From NCBI GenBank assembly GCA_028718575.1, contig JAQULN010000021.1:1-14462 (forward strand): a stretch of 14,462 bases of DNA, in the 5' to 3' direction. Source of the DNA: Candidatus Krumholzibacteriia bacterium (GTDB lineage Bacteria; Krumholzibacteriota; Krumholzibacteriia; LZORAL124-64-63). The translations under genes and the position numbers were made by a program. Each line of letters starts with the position of its first letter. Position 1 is the stretch's first letter. The notes under the pieces are model-generated. The model had not been told where the DNA came from, made no database searches, and worked only from the letters and a program-made list of their open reading frames with translations. Positions 1-7,442 of this stretch are shown one piece after another.

Positions 1-1
1 G

Positions 2-1414
2 CAGACCTGTTTCGGCGGTTTGCTGGCGCACTACACGGTCCACCCGGGCAGCTTCTACGTCGGCGGCATCGCCGAGGTCATTCCCTATAGCTGGGCCAAG
101 ACCTGGCACCTGCAGCTTGCGATCTTCTGGATCGCCACCACCTGGGTGGCTTCGGCCATCTATTTGGCGCCGATCATCGGCGGCAAAGAGCCCAAGGGAC
201 AGGGCGTCCTCGTGCAATTCCTGTTCACCGCGGTGATGATTGTGGCCGTCGGCAGCCTGGCCGGCCACGTGGCTGGTATCAAGGGCCTGTTCGGCGATTG
301 GTGGTTCTGGATCGGCCATCAGGGGTGGGAGTACCTCGAGTTGGGACGGCTCTGGCAGATCCTGCTGTTTGCGGGGCTCGTCGGCTGGCTCGCCATTGTC
401 TACCGCGGCGTGGCCAACACCTTCGCCAAGAGCAAAGACAAGGACTTCAAGGACCTGGTGCGCTTCTACGTGTTGAGCGCGACCCTGGTCGTGATCTTCT
501 TCGCATTCGGTCTGCTCTACGGCCGCGAGACGCACCTGACCGTGGCCGACTACTGGCGCTGGTTCGTGGTGCACATCTGGGTGGAGAGCATCTTCGAGTT
601 CTTCGGCGTGGGTGTGATCGCGGTGCTGATGGTCGCCATGGGTCTGGTGACCGCGCGCGGCGCGCTGGTCGTCGCTTACTTCACCGCGGCCATCACGTTC
701 CTCAGCGGCATCCTGGGCACCGCGCACCACTACTTTTGGTACGGAGGGTCGTCGCTGTGGCTGGCGATCGGCTCGGTCTTCTCGTCCATGGAACCGGTGC
801 CGCTCTTCGGCCTGGTCGTGCGGGGGTTGCTGGAGTACCGCTCGATCCGCGCCGAGGGGCGCGAATTCCCCTACAAGTGGCCGATGTATTTTATCGTGGC
901 CTCGACGTTCTGGAACTTCCTGGGCGCCGGTGTCTTCGGGTTCCTGATCAACCTGCCGCTCGTCAACTACTTCGAGCACGGCACCTACCTGACCATGAAC
1001 CACGGCCACGGCGCGCTCTTCGGGGTCTACGGAATGCTGTCGATCGCACTCTTGCTCTTCTCGTGGCGCGGTCTGGTCAAAAAGGAGGTGTGGAACGACA
1101 AGCTGCTGGGCGTGTCGTTCTGGGGGCTGAACGTCGGCCTGCTGCTCCTGACCTTCCTGACCCTGTTCCCCGTGGGCATCATGCAAGCGTGGACCAGCTT
1201 CCAGGAGGGCATGGTCGTCGCGCGCGACGCGTCGTTCTTCCAGCGGCCCGCAGTCATGTTCCTTGGGCAACTGCGCCTCTTGCCCGATCTGGTGATCATC
1301 CTGGGGGGTGTGGTGCCGCTGGTGATCTTCCTGTTCAAGACCTACCGGCATCTGAAGCCGCAGCTCATCAAGGACGACGAGTCGGTGTGGGAGCGGTTGG
1401 GGGTGGACTTGTAG
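2..1414 (+). CDS. norZ: Quinol-dependent nitric oxide reductase (qNOR), C-terminal part, 5' truncated
   Basis: Integral membrane heme-copper-superfamily enzyme that reduces two NO to N2O, taking electrons from quinol. The frame is already open at base 2, and about 470 residues are visible. Quinol-type enzymes run to roughly 750-800 residues, so the N-terminal periplasmic part lies upstream of the window. Catalytic landmarks are present in order. A TWH motif (His at 107-109) gives a low-spin heme ligand. HIWVESIFE at 572-598 gives an Fe-B His plus two Glu with the same +4/+8 spacing as H207/E211/E215 of cNOR. AHH at 725-730 gives the other two Fe-B His. NHGHG supplies the heme b3 and heme b His at 1001-1003 and 1007-1009. 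The loop before TWH (AHY...FYV...PYS) and the GHQGWEYLELGR stretch resemble qNOR rather than cytochrome-c NorB. The gene ends with TAG just before a strong hairpin. Family assignment is firm; qNOR versus cNOR is likely. Confidence 0.93.
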   Translation, partial: QTCFGGLLAHYTVHPGSFYVGGIAEVIPYSWAKTWHLQLAIFWIATTWVASAIYLAPIIGGKEPKGQGVLVQFLFTAVMIVAVGSLAGHVAGIKGLFGDWWFWIGHQGWEYLELGRLWQILLFAGLVGWLAIVYRGVANTFAKSKDKDFKDLVRFYVLSATLVVIFFAFGLLYGRETHLTVADYWRWFVVHIWVESIFEFFGVGVIAVLMVAMGLVTARGALVVAYFTAAITFLSGILGTAHHYFWYGGSSLWLAIGSVFSSMEPVPLFGLVVRGLLEYRSIRAEGREFPYKWPMYFIVASTFWNFLGAGVFGFLINLPLVNYFEHGTYLTMNHGHGALFGVYGMLSIALLLFSWRGLVKKEVWNDKLLGVSFWGLNVGLLLLTFLTLFPVGIMQAWTSFQEGMVVARDASFFQRPAVMFLGQLRLLPDLVIILGGVVPLVIFLFKTYRHLKPQLIKDDESVWERLGVDL

Positions 1415-1455
1415 GGTGCCACGCGCGGGCGGCGATCGGCCTGAGGCAGTGCGGC

Positions 1456-1490
1456 GGCCCCCGCCCAGTGATCCGGGCGGGGGCCAGTTT
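1456..1490 (+). terminator. Hairpin terminator after the NO reductase gene
   Basis: The arms ggcccccgccc (1456-1466) and gggcgggggcc (1475-1485) pair perfectly over 11 bp around an 8-nt loop, followed by a short agttta tail. The hairpin lies 42 nt after the norZ stop and before the convergent efflux operon, so it may stop transcripts from both sides. The T-run is weak, and it is weaker still on the minus strand. No gene is seen between here and 1609. Confidence 0.7.
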
Positions 1491-1609
1491 ATGTACGCCG
1501 AGCCTGTCAACGTAAAACGTCGTGGGCTCCGCTACCGCCAGGGTCTGGTATGGACAATGACAACCGCAGCGATTCGGCGAGAGGGTAGCGACATTCTTAG
1601 CCGCAGTAT

Positions 1610-4600
1610 TCACCGCCGCCGTACCACGGCATACACGGCCGGCACCAACACCAGCGTGACCAGCGTGGCCGTGAGCAGGCCGCCGATCACGACCGTGGCC
1701 AGCGGGCGCTGTACCTCGCTGCCGGTGCCTTCGGCCATGAGCAGCGGCAACAGTCCCAGGCCGGTGGTCAGCGCGGTCATGAGCACCGGCCGCAGGCGCT
1801 CGACGGCGCCGGCCAGCGCGGCGGCCGGGGCCGCGAGGCCGCTGTGTCGCAGCTGGTCCATGCGGGTGACCATCACCATCGCGTTGCCCAACGCGATTCC
1901 GAACAGCGCGATGAATCCCACTGTCGCGGGTACCGAAGCATTGAGCCCGCCGAGCCAGAGCGCTATGGCCCCGCCGCTCAAGGCCACGGGCAGCACCATG
2001 GCGATGACCAGCGCGCTGCGCACGGTCGGCATGCTCACGAGCAGCAGCGCCGAGATCGCCGCCAACGTCAACGGGATCACGACCGCCAGCCGGCGATTCG
2101 CTTGCTGTTGCAGGCGATACTGGCCGGCCCACTCCAGCAGGTAGCCGGGCGGCAGCGCGAGTTCGGCGGCGAGTCGGTCTTGTGCTTCGGCGACAAAGGA
2201 GCCGATGTCGCGGCCGACCACGTTGCCGCGCACGGCGATGAAACGCCGCGCGTTCTCGCGGGTGATTTGCCGCGGTCCGACGACTTCCGCGATGTGCGCG
2301 AGCGAGCCCAGCGGGACGTGGACGCCGTCGGGCGTGTGCAACACGATATCGGCGATGGCGCGCGCGGAGTCGCGGGCCCGCTCTTCGTAGCGCACCACGA
2401 TGGGATAGCGGCGGTCGCCCTCGAAGACTTCGCCGGCGCCGGCGCCGCCCACGGCGGCGGCCACCACGTCCTGGACGTCGGCCACGTTCAGGCCGTACCG
2501 GGCGATGGCCTCGCGGTCGATGCGCACACGCAGTTGCGGCGCGCCGCTCACCTGGTCGACCTCCACCTCGGCCGCGCCGGGCACCGCGTGCAAAACGCCG
2601 GCGATCTCGCCGGCCAGGCGCCGCAGCTCGTCGAGGTCTTCCCCGTAGAGCTTGACCGCCAGGGGCGCCTTGATGCCTTCGAGCAACTCGGCCACCGATC
2701 CCTCGATCGGTTGGGTCAGGTGCCAGCGGGCGCCGGGCACGTCCGCTAATCGTTCGCGAATCGCCGCCTCGACGGCCGCTTGGGTGCGATGCTCCCGCCA
2801 CTGGTCGCGTGGCTTCAGGCGCACGAGCAACTCGGCGCTGTTGACCGGATGCGCGTGGGCGCCCACCTCGCCGCGGCCGATCCGGCTGACGACGTCGTCG
2901 ACTTCGGGAATCGCCAGCAACCGGCGCTCGACGAGCAGATTCTGGCGGATGCTCTCCTGCAGGCTGATCGACGGCGCGCGGGTCAATTCGACGACGATCG
3001 TGCCTTCCTGTAAGCGAGGCGTGAACTCCGAGCCGAGCCGGCTGCCGGCAACAACCCCGCCGGCGATCATTCCGGCAGCCAGCAATGCGGCGAGCCACGG
3101 TCGCCGCACCGCCGCGGCGGCGAGCGGACGGTACAGCCGCGCCAGCCGGGCGCTAGCTTCGCGCGGCGCCTGTCCCGCCGCCGGCGCACGGCGCGGGGCT
3201 CGCTGCACCAGGCTGGCCAGCACCGGCGCCAGCACCACGGTGTAGATCAGCGCGGCTCCCATGGCCAGCGCCACGCACTCGGCCAAAGGGCCGAACGTCT
3301 TGCCTTCGACGCCGTGCAGCGTCAAGAGCGGCGTGAACACCAGGATGACCATGAACACGGCGCCGCTTACCGGGCGCAGGACTTCCAGCGCCGCTGCGCT
3401 TGCCACGCCGCGCCGGTCGGCGTCCGGCGGTGCTGTGCGGAGCCGGCGATCGGTGTTCTCGGCGAGCACGATCGCGCCGTCGACGAGCATACCGATGGCG
3501 ATGGCCAGACCGCCGAGGCTCATGAGGTTGGCCGTGATGTCCAGACGATCCATGCCGAGCACGGCCACGAGCAACGCGAACGGGATGGCCAGCGCCGCCA
3601 CGAGGCTCGGCCGCCAGCCGCCCATCAGCGCCAAGAGGACCGCCACCACCAGGATCACGCCCTGCAGCAGCGCGCCGGTCACGGTGCGCACGGCCGCCGC
3701 CACGAGGCTCTTCTGCTCGTAGTACGGCACCACGCGGACGCCCTCGGGCAGGGCGGCGTTGATTCCTTCGAGCTTCGTCTCGACCGCGGCGATCACCGCG
3801 GAGCTGTTGGCGCCGAAGAGCTTGATCACATTGCCGGCCACGACCTCGCCGACGCCGCCTCGCGTCTGGGCGCCGCGCCGGATGGCGCCGGTCTCGGCAA
3901 CGACGGCCACGTCGCGCAAAAAGACCGGCCGGCCGGCGACGGACTTCAGGACGATGGACTCGAGGTCGCCGATTCCCGTGGCCAGCCCCACCGACCGCAC
4001 GGTGAACTCCTCGGCGCCTTTTTCGATGAATTGCGCGCCCACGTTCAGGTTGCCGCGCTCGATGGCGCTTACCACGGCGGTCACGTCGAGGTTGTACTGC
4101 AGCAGCGAGCGGGGGCACAGATCGACCTGGAACTGCTTTTCCCAGCCGCCGATGCCGAGGACCTCGGTCACGCCCGGCACAGTTTGCAGATGGTATTTCA
4201 ACACCCAGTCCTGCAAGTCGCGGAGTTCCTGCAGGGAATAGCGGCCGGTGCTGTCGTCGAGGTAGTAGTAGAGCACCAGGCCCATGCCGGTGGAGATGGG
4301 TCCCAGCTTGGGTTCGCCGAATCCGGGCGGGATCTGCCCGCGCGCCTCTTGCAGCCGTTCGCCCACGAGCTGGCGCGCGAAGTAGATGTCCACGTCTTCC
4401 TCGAAATAGATCGAGACCACCGACAGGCCGAAGTTACTCACTGAGCGCGTCCGCTCGACACCGGGCAAGCCGGACATCGCCACCTCGACCGGGTAGGTGA
4501 CGTACAGCTCGACCTCCTCGGGCGCCAGGCCTTCGGTCACGGTAAAGACCTGGACGAGGTTGGGCGAAACGTCCGGAAACGCGTCGACCGGCAAGGCGAA

Positions 4601-4693
4601 CCAGGCGCGTGCGCCCAGCCCGGCCAACAGCAGAGCGCCCAGCACTACCAGGGAACGGTTGGCCAGACTGGCGCCGACGATTTTGGCGAGCAT
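1610..4693 (-). CDS. Heavy-metal efflux RND transporter, CzcA/CusA family
   Basis: Inner-membrane proton-driven pump of a tripartite metal exporter. It has 1027 residues, normal for the HME-RND family. TM1 lies near residues 13-33, followed by the usual VDAFPDVSP motif at 36-44. The TM4 proton-relay segment holds NLMSLGG (389-395) and GMLVDGAIVLAEN (401-413), with Asp405 and Glu412. The HGVEGKTFGPLA motif at 460-471 is a hallmark of the heavy-metal branch. The three Met that bind Cu(I)/Ag(I) in CusA seem absent: the matching places read HPVNSAEL, GSVAELLEG and RYGLNVADV. This points to divalent ions (Zn, Co, Ni, Cd) rather than Cu/Ag, though the metal is inference from recalled motifs. The TM4 signature is neither classic CzcA (DFG...DGA) nor classic CusA (AIG...DAA). 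The start is 10 nt after the adaptor stop, with a GGAAGG ribosome site overlapping that stop. Last gene of the operon. Confidence 0.93.
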   Translation of the reverse strand: MLAKIVGASLANRSLVVLGALLLAGLGARAWFALPVDAFPDVSPNLVQVFTVTEGLAPEEVELYVTYPVEVAMSGLPGVERTRSVSNFGLSVVSIYFEEDVDIYFARQLVGERLQEARGQIPPGFGEPKLGPISTGMGLVLYYYLDDSTGRYSLQELRDLQDWVLKYHLQTVPGVTEVLGIGGWEKQFQVDLCPRSLLQYNLDVTAVVSAIERGNLNVGAQFIEKGAEEFTVRSVGLATGIGDLESIVLKSVAGRPVFLRDVAVVAETGAIRRGAQTRGGVGEVVAGNVIKLFGANSSAVIAAVETKLEGINAALPEGVRVVPYYEQKSLVAAAVRTVTGALLQGVILVVAVLLALMGGWRPSLVAALAIPFALLVAVLGMDRLDITANLMSLGGLAIAIGMLVDGAIVLAENTDRRLRTAPPDADRRGVASAAALEVLRPVSGAVFMVILVFTPLLTLHGVEGKTFGPLAECVALAMGAALIYTVVLAPVLASLVQRAPRRAPAAGQAPREASARLARLYRPLAAAAVRRPWLAALLAAGMIAGGVVAGSRLGSEFTPRLQEGTIVVELTRAPSISLQESIRQNLLVERRLLAIPEVDDVVSRIGRGEVGAHAHPVNSAELLVRLKPRDQWREHRTQAAVEAAIRERLADVPGARWHLTQPIEGSVAELLEGIKAPLAVKLYGEDLDELRRLAGEIAGVLHAVPGAAEVEVDQVSGAPQLRVRIDREAIARYGLNVADVQDVVAAAVGGAGAGEVFEGDRRYPIVVRYEERARDSARAIADIVLHTPDGVHVPLGSLAHIAEVVGPRQITRENARRFIAVRGNVVGRDIGSFVAEAQDRLAAELALPPGYLLEWAGQYRLQQQANRRLAVVIPLTLAAISALLLVSMPTVRSALVIAMVLPVALSGGAIALWLGGLNASVPATVGFIALFGIALGNAMVMVTRMDQLRHSGLAAPAAALAGAVERLRPVLMTALTTGLGLLPLLMAEGTGSEVQRPLATVVIGGLLTATLVTLVLVPAVYAVVRRR

Positions 4694-4703
4694 CGCGACC
4701 TTC

Positions 4704-5657
4704 CTAGTGATGATGGCCGTCGTCGAACGCGGCCTTTTCCAGTTCTGCTTTCAACACGAAGGCGCCCGCGACGGCCACCAACTCGCCGGCCGCGAGGCCC
4801 GCTATGATTTCAATGTGGGCGGCGTCGTTGCTGCCGACGCGCACCGGCCGCGCGTGGAATGCGTCGGCTTCGACTACGAACACCACGGGTTCACCGTGCA
4901 CGGTCTGCACCGCGCCGACCGGCACCGCGACGGCGGCCAGCCGACGTTCGACGACGACCTCGCCGGTCAGGAACATGCCGGGCCGCCAGCGGCCGTTGGC
5001 ATTTTCGAGCACGACGCGCGCCGTGGCGGTGCGGGTCTCGGGGTCGACGACGGGCGTCATGTAGCTGATCGTCGCCTCCGGTCCGGTCAGATCATGGCCG
5101 AGGAACAAGCGCACCGTCTGGCCAGGGGCGACGCGGGCGAGATCGCGCTGAAAGACCGAGAGATCGACCCACACCCGCGACAGATCGGCTACCACGTAGA
5201 CGGCCTCGCCGCGGCCTACGGCCTCGCCGCGCACGAGGTGTTTCCCAATCACAGTGCCAGCCAGGCCCGCCTGAAGGGAGTAGGGCGCCAGTGTGGCGTC
5301 GTTCTCGACGACGGCCAGCACCTGGCCCGCCGCGACGCGGTCGCCCAGTTCGGCGCGCACCTCGGTGACGATCCCATCGTAGCGCGGCGTGATGTGGACG
5401 AGGCGGTCGGCGTCGGGCCGGACCTCGCCCGGCAACGATACGGTTTGCTCGATCAAGGCCGGTCCGGCCGCCGCCACACGGATGCCGAACTCGGCTTGCA
5501 CGGCGGGCGTCAATCGAACGTGGTCCACGGCGTCGTGGTCATGGTCGTGGTCATGGTCGTGATCGTGCGCGAGGTCGACGCCGCCGCGAACCTGGGTCCA
5601 GGCGAGCATCGCCGGCAACATCAGGAGAACCATCAGCAAGTTGGATCGGCGCATCAT
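4704..5657 (-). CDS. Periplasmic adaptor (membrane fusion protein) of the metal efflux system, CzcB/CusB-like
   Basis: Links the RND pump to the outer-membrane channel in the periplasm. It has 317 residues, shorter than most CzcB/CusB proteins (about 380-420). An N-terminal hydrophobic segment (residues 6-20) acts as a signal or anchor. Residues 31-42 are six consecutive His-Asp pairs and the protein ends DDGHHH, both probable metal-binding sites. The lipoyl/barrel-sandwich halves are YDGIVTEVRAELGDRV and LAGTVIGKHLVRGEAV. Between them lies only a short linker (about 20 residues around VVENDATLAPY), so the long alpha-hairpin that normally meets the TolC protein appears missing. A beta-barrel follows (VDPETRTATARVVLENANGR, RPGMFLTGEVV), then a membrane-proximal domain. 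The start ATG overlaps the preceding gene's TGA (ATGA), implying translational coupling. Role is confident; the lack of hairpin is read by eye. Confidence 0.9.
   Translation of the reverse strand: MMRRSNLLMVLLMLPAMLAWTQVRGGVDLAHDHDHDHDHDHDAVDHVRLTPAVQAEFGIRVAAAGPALIEQTVSLPGEVRPDADRLVHITPRYDGIVTEVRAELGDRVAAGQVLAVVENDATLAPYSLQAGLAGTVIGKHLVRGEAVGRGEAVYVVADLSRVWVDLSVFQRDLARVAPGQTVRLFLGHDLTGPEATISYMTPVVDPETRTATARVVLENANGRWRPGMFLTGEVVVERRLAAVAVPVGAVQTVHGEPVVFVVEADAFHARPVRVGSNDAAHIEIIAGLAAGELVAVAGAFVLKAELEKAAFDDGHHH
5535..5567 (-). repeat. Short tandem repeat encoding (His-Asp)6
   Basis: A 6-bp unit (gtggtc/atggtc alternating on the plus strand, then gtgatc and gtg) repeats across the adaptor's N-terminus. 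It encodes the His-Asp run at residues 31-42 and sits just after the signal segment. Because the unit is a multiple of three, slippage would lengthen or shorten the metal-binding tract without breaking the frame. Confidence 0.8.
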
Positions 5658-6928
5658 GGTCGCACCTCCGCAGCGGCGCCGCCGAGCAGGTCCAGACCAG
5701 TCAGGCCGGTCAGCTCGGCGGCGGTCATGTGGTATTGCTCGAGCAGATCGAGTCGGCGATCCTGGAGCTGCAGCAGATCGCTGCGGACGGCGAGAACGTC
5801 GGTCAGGGAGAGCCGGCCGCGTTGCAGATGCTGGCGCGCCTCGGCGTAGAGAGCCTCAGCCACCGGCAGCAACAGTTCTTCGTGAGCGAGCGCTTCGCGG
5901 TGCAGGCCGTCCAGGTGCTCCCAGCCTGCGACGAGGTTCGCCGCCAGTTCCCGGTACGCGGCCTGGCCCGCATACTCGCCGGCACGCACTTCGGCGCGCG
6001 CGGCCGCCAGGGCGTCGGTGCCGCGATCGGCCGCGGGCAGCGGCAGGCCGAGGGCCAGCACCAGTCCCCGCTCGCCGGTCTGGTTCTCGAAGCGCAGGCC
6101 GAGACCGACGTCCAGGTCGACGCGGCTGGCGCGGGCCGCCAAGGCGGCTTCGGCCAGGCGTATTTGCTGTTCGCCGGCCTGCGCAATCAGCGCCGGCGCC
6201 AGGTTCAGCTCGTCCAACAGGAGGCCGAGTGGGCGTGGTCCGCCGCCGGTGGTGAGCGCGCCGCTCACGCGGGCGAAATCCGGAGCGGAAGCATTCCAGC
6301 AGGCGGCGAGCTGCCGGCGGGCCGCGGCCAGTTCGCTCCGGGCCCGCGCGATCTCGACCTCCGTGGTGCCGGCAGCGAGCGCGGCCCGCAAGGTATCCAG
6401 GCTCGCCGCCGCGCCGAATGCGGCTCGCCGGCGCAGATCGGCCTGCACTTCGGCGTCCAGGGTCTGCCGCTCGGCGAGCAACGCCAGGCGGGCTTGTTTG
6501 GCGTGCACGGCCGTAAATGCCATGCGCGTGCGCGCGATCACGGCCAGGCGGGTCTGCGCGGTCTCGGCCGCCGCGCGGTCGCGCCCGGCGGCGGCCACCT
6601 CGACGCCGGCGGCCCGTTTGCCGCCGAGATCGACGCTCCAGCCGAGCATCGCGGTCAGCTCGCTGGCCGCGAAACCTGCAAGCGCACCGGTGCCGCCGAA
6701 GTTTTCGAGTTCGAGGTCCAAGGTTGGATTCGGCCGGCGACCAGCCTGCGCGACGCGGTGAGCCGCCGCGGCGAGCTGCGCGTCGGCCGCCTGCAAGCGT
6801 GGGTCGGCGGCCAGGGCCCGTTCGATGGCTTCCGGCAAGGTCAGCTCGGCGCCGGCGGCGGCGGGGCTCATCGACAGGCTCACCACCGCCGACGCCGCCG
6901 CCACGACCGCGAAGGTCAATCGCAGCAT
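5654..6928 (-). CDS. TolC-family outer-membrane efflux protein, CzcC-like
   Basis: Outer-membrane channel of the tripartite metal exporter. It has 424 residues, typical for CzcC. The N-terminus is a signal peptide (hydrophobic residues 4-24, probable cleavage near AAAGA). No lipobox Cys is present, unlike CusC-type lipoproteins. Two OEP repeats are visible. The first begins LTLPEAIERALAADPRL near residue 29; the second lies around residues 240-415 and includes the ARQHLQRGRLSLTDVLAVRSDLL stretch with its RG-x-LS-x-x-D motif. Long Ala/Leu/Arg-rich helices fit the periplasmic tunnel. A GGGAGG site lies 5 nt before the ATG, and the 3' end overlaps the adaptor start by ATGA. A 59-nt gap separates it from the upstream Cys/His-rich gene, with no clear promoter in it, so one transcript is likely. 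Confidence 0.92.
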   Translation of the reverse strand: MLRLTFAVVAAASAVVSLSMSPAAAGAELTLPEAIERALAADPRLQAADAQLAAAAHRVAQAGRRPNPTLDLELENFGGTGALAGFAASELTAMLGWSVDLGGKRAAGVEVAAAGRDRAAAETAQTRLAVIARTRMAFTAVHAKQARLALLAERQTLDAEVQADLRRRAAFGAAASLDTLRAALAAGTTEVEIARARSELAAARRQLAACWNASAPDFARVSGALTTGGGPRPLGLLLDELNLAPALIAQAGEQQIRLAEAALAARASRVDLDVGLGLRFENQTGERGLVLALGLPLPAADRGTDALAAARAEVRAGEYAGQAAYRELAANLVAGWEHLDGLHREALAHEELLLPVAEALYAEARQHLQRGRLSLTDVLAVRSDLLQLQDRRLDLLEQYHMTAAELTGLTGLDLLGGAAAEVRP

Positions 6929-6987
6929 GGATTCCTCCCGTAGATCGGTATTTTTTCAACGAGAGCGATGAGTGAAGACGCGCGGGA

Positions 6988-7338
6988 TCAGGCGAGCATG
7001 GGCAAGTTGCGCGGAGCGGCGGCGGGGGCCGGCGGCACCGGGTGGGCCGCTGGAACAAGGGCACCGTATGGCCCATTCGGTTTATCTAAAAATGGCGTCT
7101 GGGTGAGGAGCGCGGTCGGGGCAGCCGGTCCGAGCGCGTACGGCCGGATCGGCGGCGCGGGGGCGGCGAGGTCCGCGTGGTCGCACCGGTCGTCGCAGCA
7201 GGCGGCGGCGTGGATGTCGGCGCCCGCGTGGCAGGCGCACGAGTGGTCCAGGAGATCCAGCTGGCATGCAAACGGCAGCAGCGCCAGCGCCCACACAGCC
7301 GGCAGCAAGGGGATCTTGGTGGCGACGCGGCATCGCAT
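6988..7338 (-). CDS. Small secreted Cys/His-rich protein leading the metal efflux operon
   Basis: A 116-residue protein of no firmly known function. An N-terminal hydrophobic segment (about residues 9-24) fits a signal peptide. After it comes a dense metal-ligand cluster at residues 32-54, HSCACH...CCDDRCDH, with Cys34, Cys36, Cys47, Cys48, Cys52 and His32, 37, 43 and 54. The C-terminal half is Pro/Ala-rich and ends LPMLA. From memory, small proteins with a signal peptide, a CxC...C...DPC-like cluster and a short LPLL-type tail occur beside HME-RND operons; this could not be verified here. The start at 7338 is supported by GGAGG nine nt upstream (7352-7348). The gene is first in the operon and co-directional with the channel, adaptor and pump, so a periplasmic metal-binding or sensing role is a reasonable inference. 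The compositional bias of the C-terminus leaves some doubt. Confidence 0.7.
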   Translation of the reverse strand: MRCRVATKIPLLPAVWALALLPFACQLDLLDHSCACHAGADIHAAACCDDRCDHADLAAPAPPIRPYALGPAAPTALLTQTPFLDKPNGPYGALVPAAHPVPPAPAAAPRNLPMLA

Positions 7339-7347
7339 GGTCGAGTG

Positions 7348-7352
7348 CCTCC
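7348..7352 (-). promoter_or_regulatory. Ribosome binding site fixing the efflux operon's first start
   Basis: GGAGG on the minus strand lies 9 nt before the ATG at 7338-7336. It favours that start over the in-phase-looking CAT at 7331-7333, and supports the small Cys/His-rich gene being translated. Confidence 0.6.
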
Positions 7353-7382
7353 GTCAGGCAACAGTAGTATCGGAACCGGAAG

Positions 7383-7412
7383 GTGACAAGCCCATGGCCC
7401 GCTTGGTACAAT
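7383..7412 (+). promoter_or_regulatory. Sigma-70-like promoter of the SnoaL-like gene, in the divergent control region
   Basis: GTGACA (7383-7388, 5/6 of the -35 consensus), an 18-bp spacer and TACAAT (7407-7412, 5/6 of the -10) precede the GGGAGG site at 7431-7436 and the ATG at 7443. On the opposite strand the same bases read TTGTCA (7389-7384), a possible -35 for the efflux operon. Its -10 partner near 7361-7366 (TACTGT) is poor, so that operon may need an activator. The 104-nt region between the two starts holds nothing else recognised. Confidence 0.5.
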
Positions 7413-7442
7413 GCGAGTCGGCAATCATCCGGGAGGTTCGGG

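Noticed and set aside
1368..3098. Long minus-strand open frame (576 codons) antisense/out of frame around the efflux pump 3' end
   Set aside because: Arg/Pro/Ala-rich low-complexity translation, no family resemblance; it is a GC-rich shadow of the RND pump gene in another frame.
5535..5567. Possible CRISPR-like or noncoding repeat
   Set aside because: The unit is 6 bp with no spacers and is fully explained by the coded His-Asp run in the adaptor.
5729..6943. 404-codon plus-strand open frame across the TolC-family gene
   Set aside because: The Gln/Arg/Gly-rich translation has no family features; the minus strand encodes a complete OEP protein with ribosome site and operon overlap.
7353..7400. 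Possible MerR-family operator (ACCTTCC-type half-site on the minus strand)
   Set aside because: Only one half-site (ACCTTCCGG) is visible; the expected GGAAGGT partner within a 19-20 bp spacer is absent.
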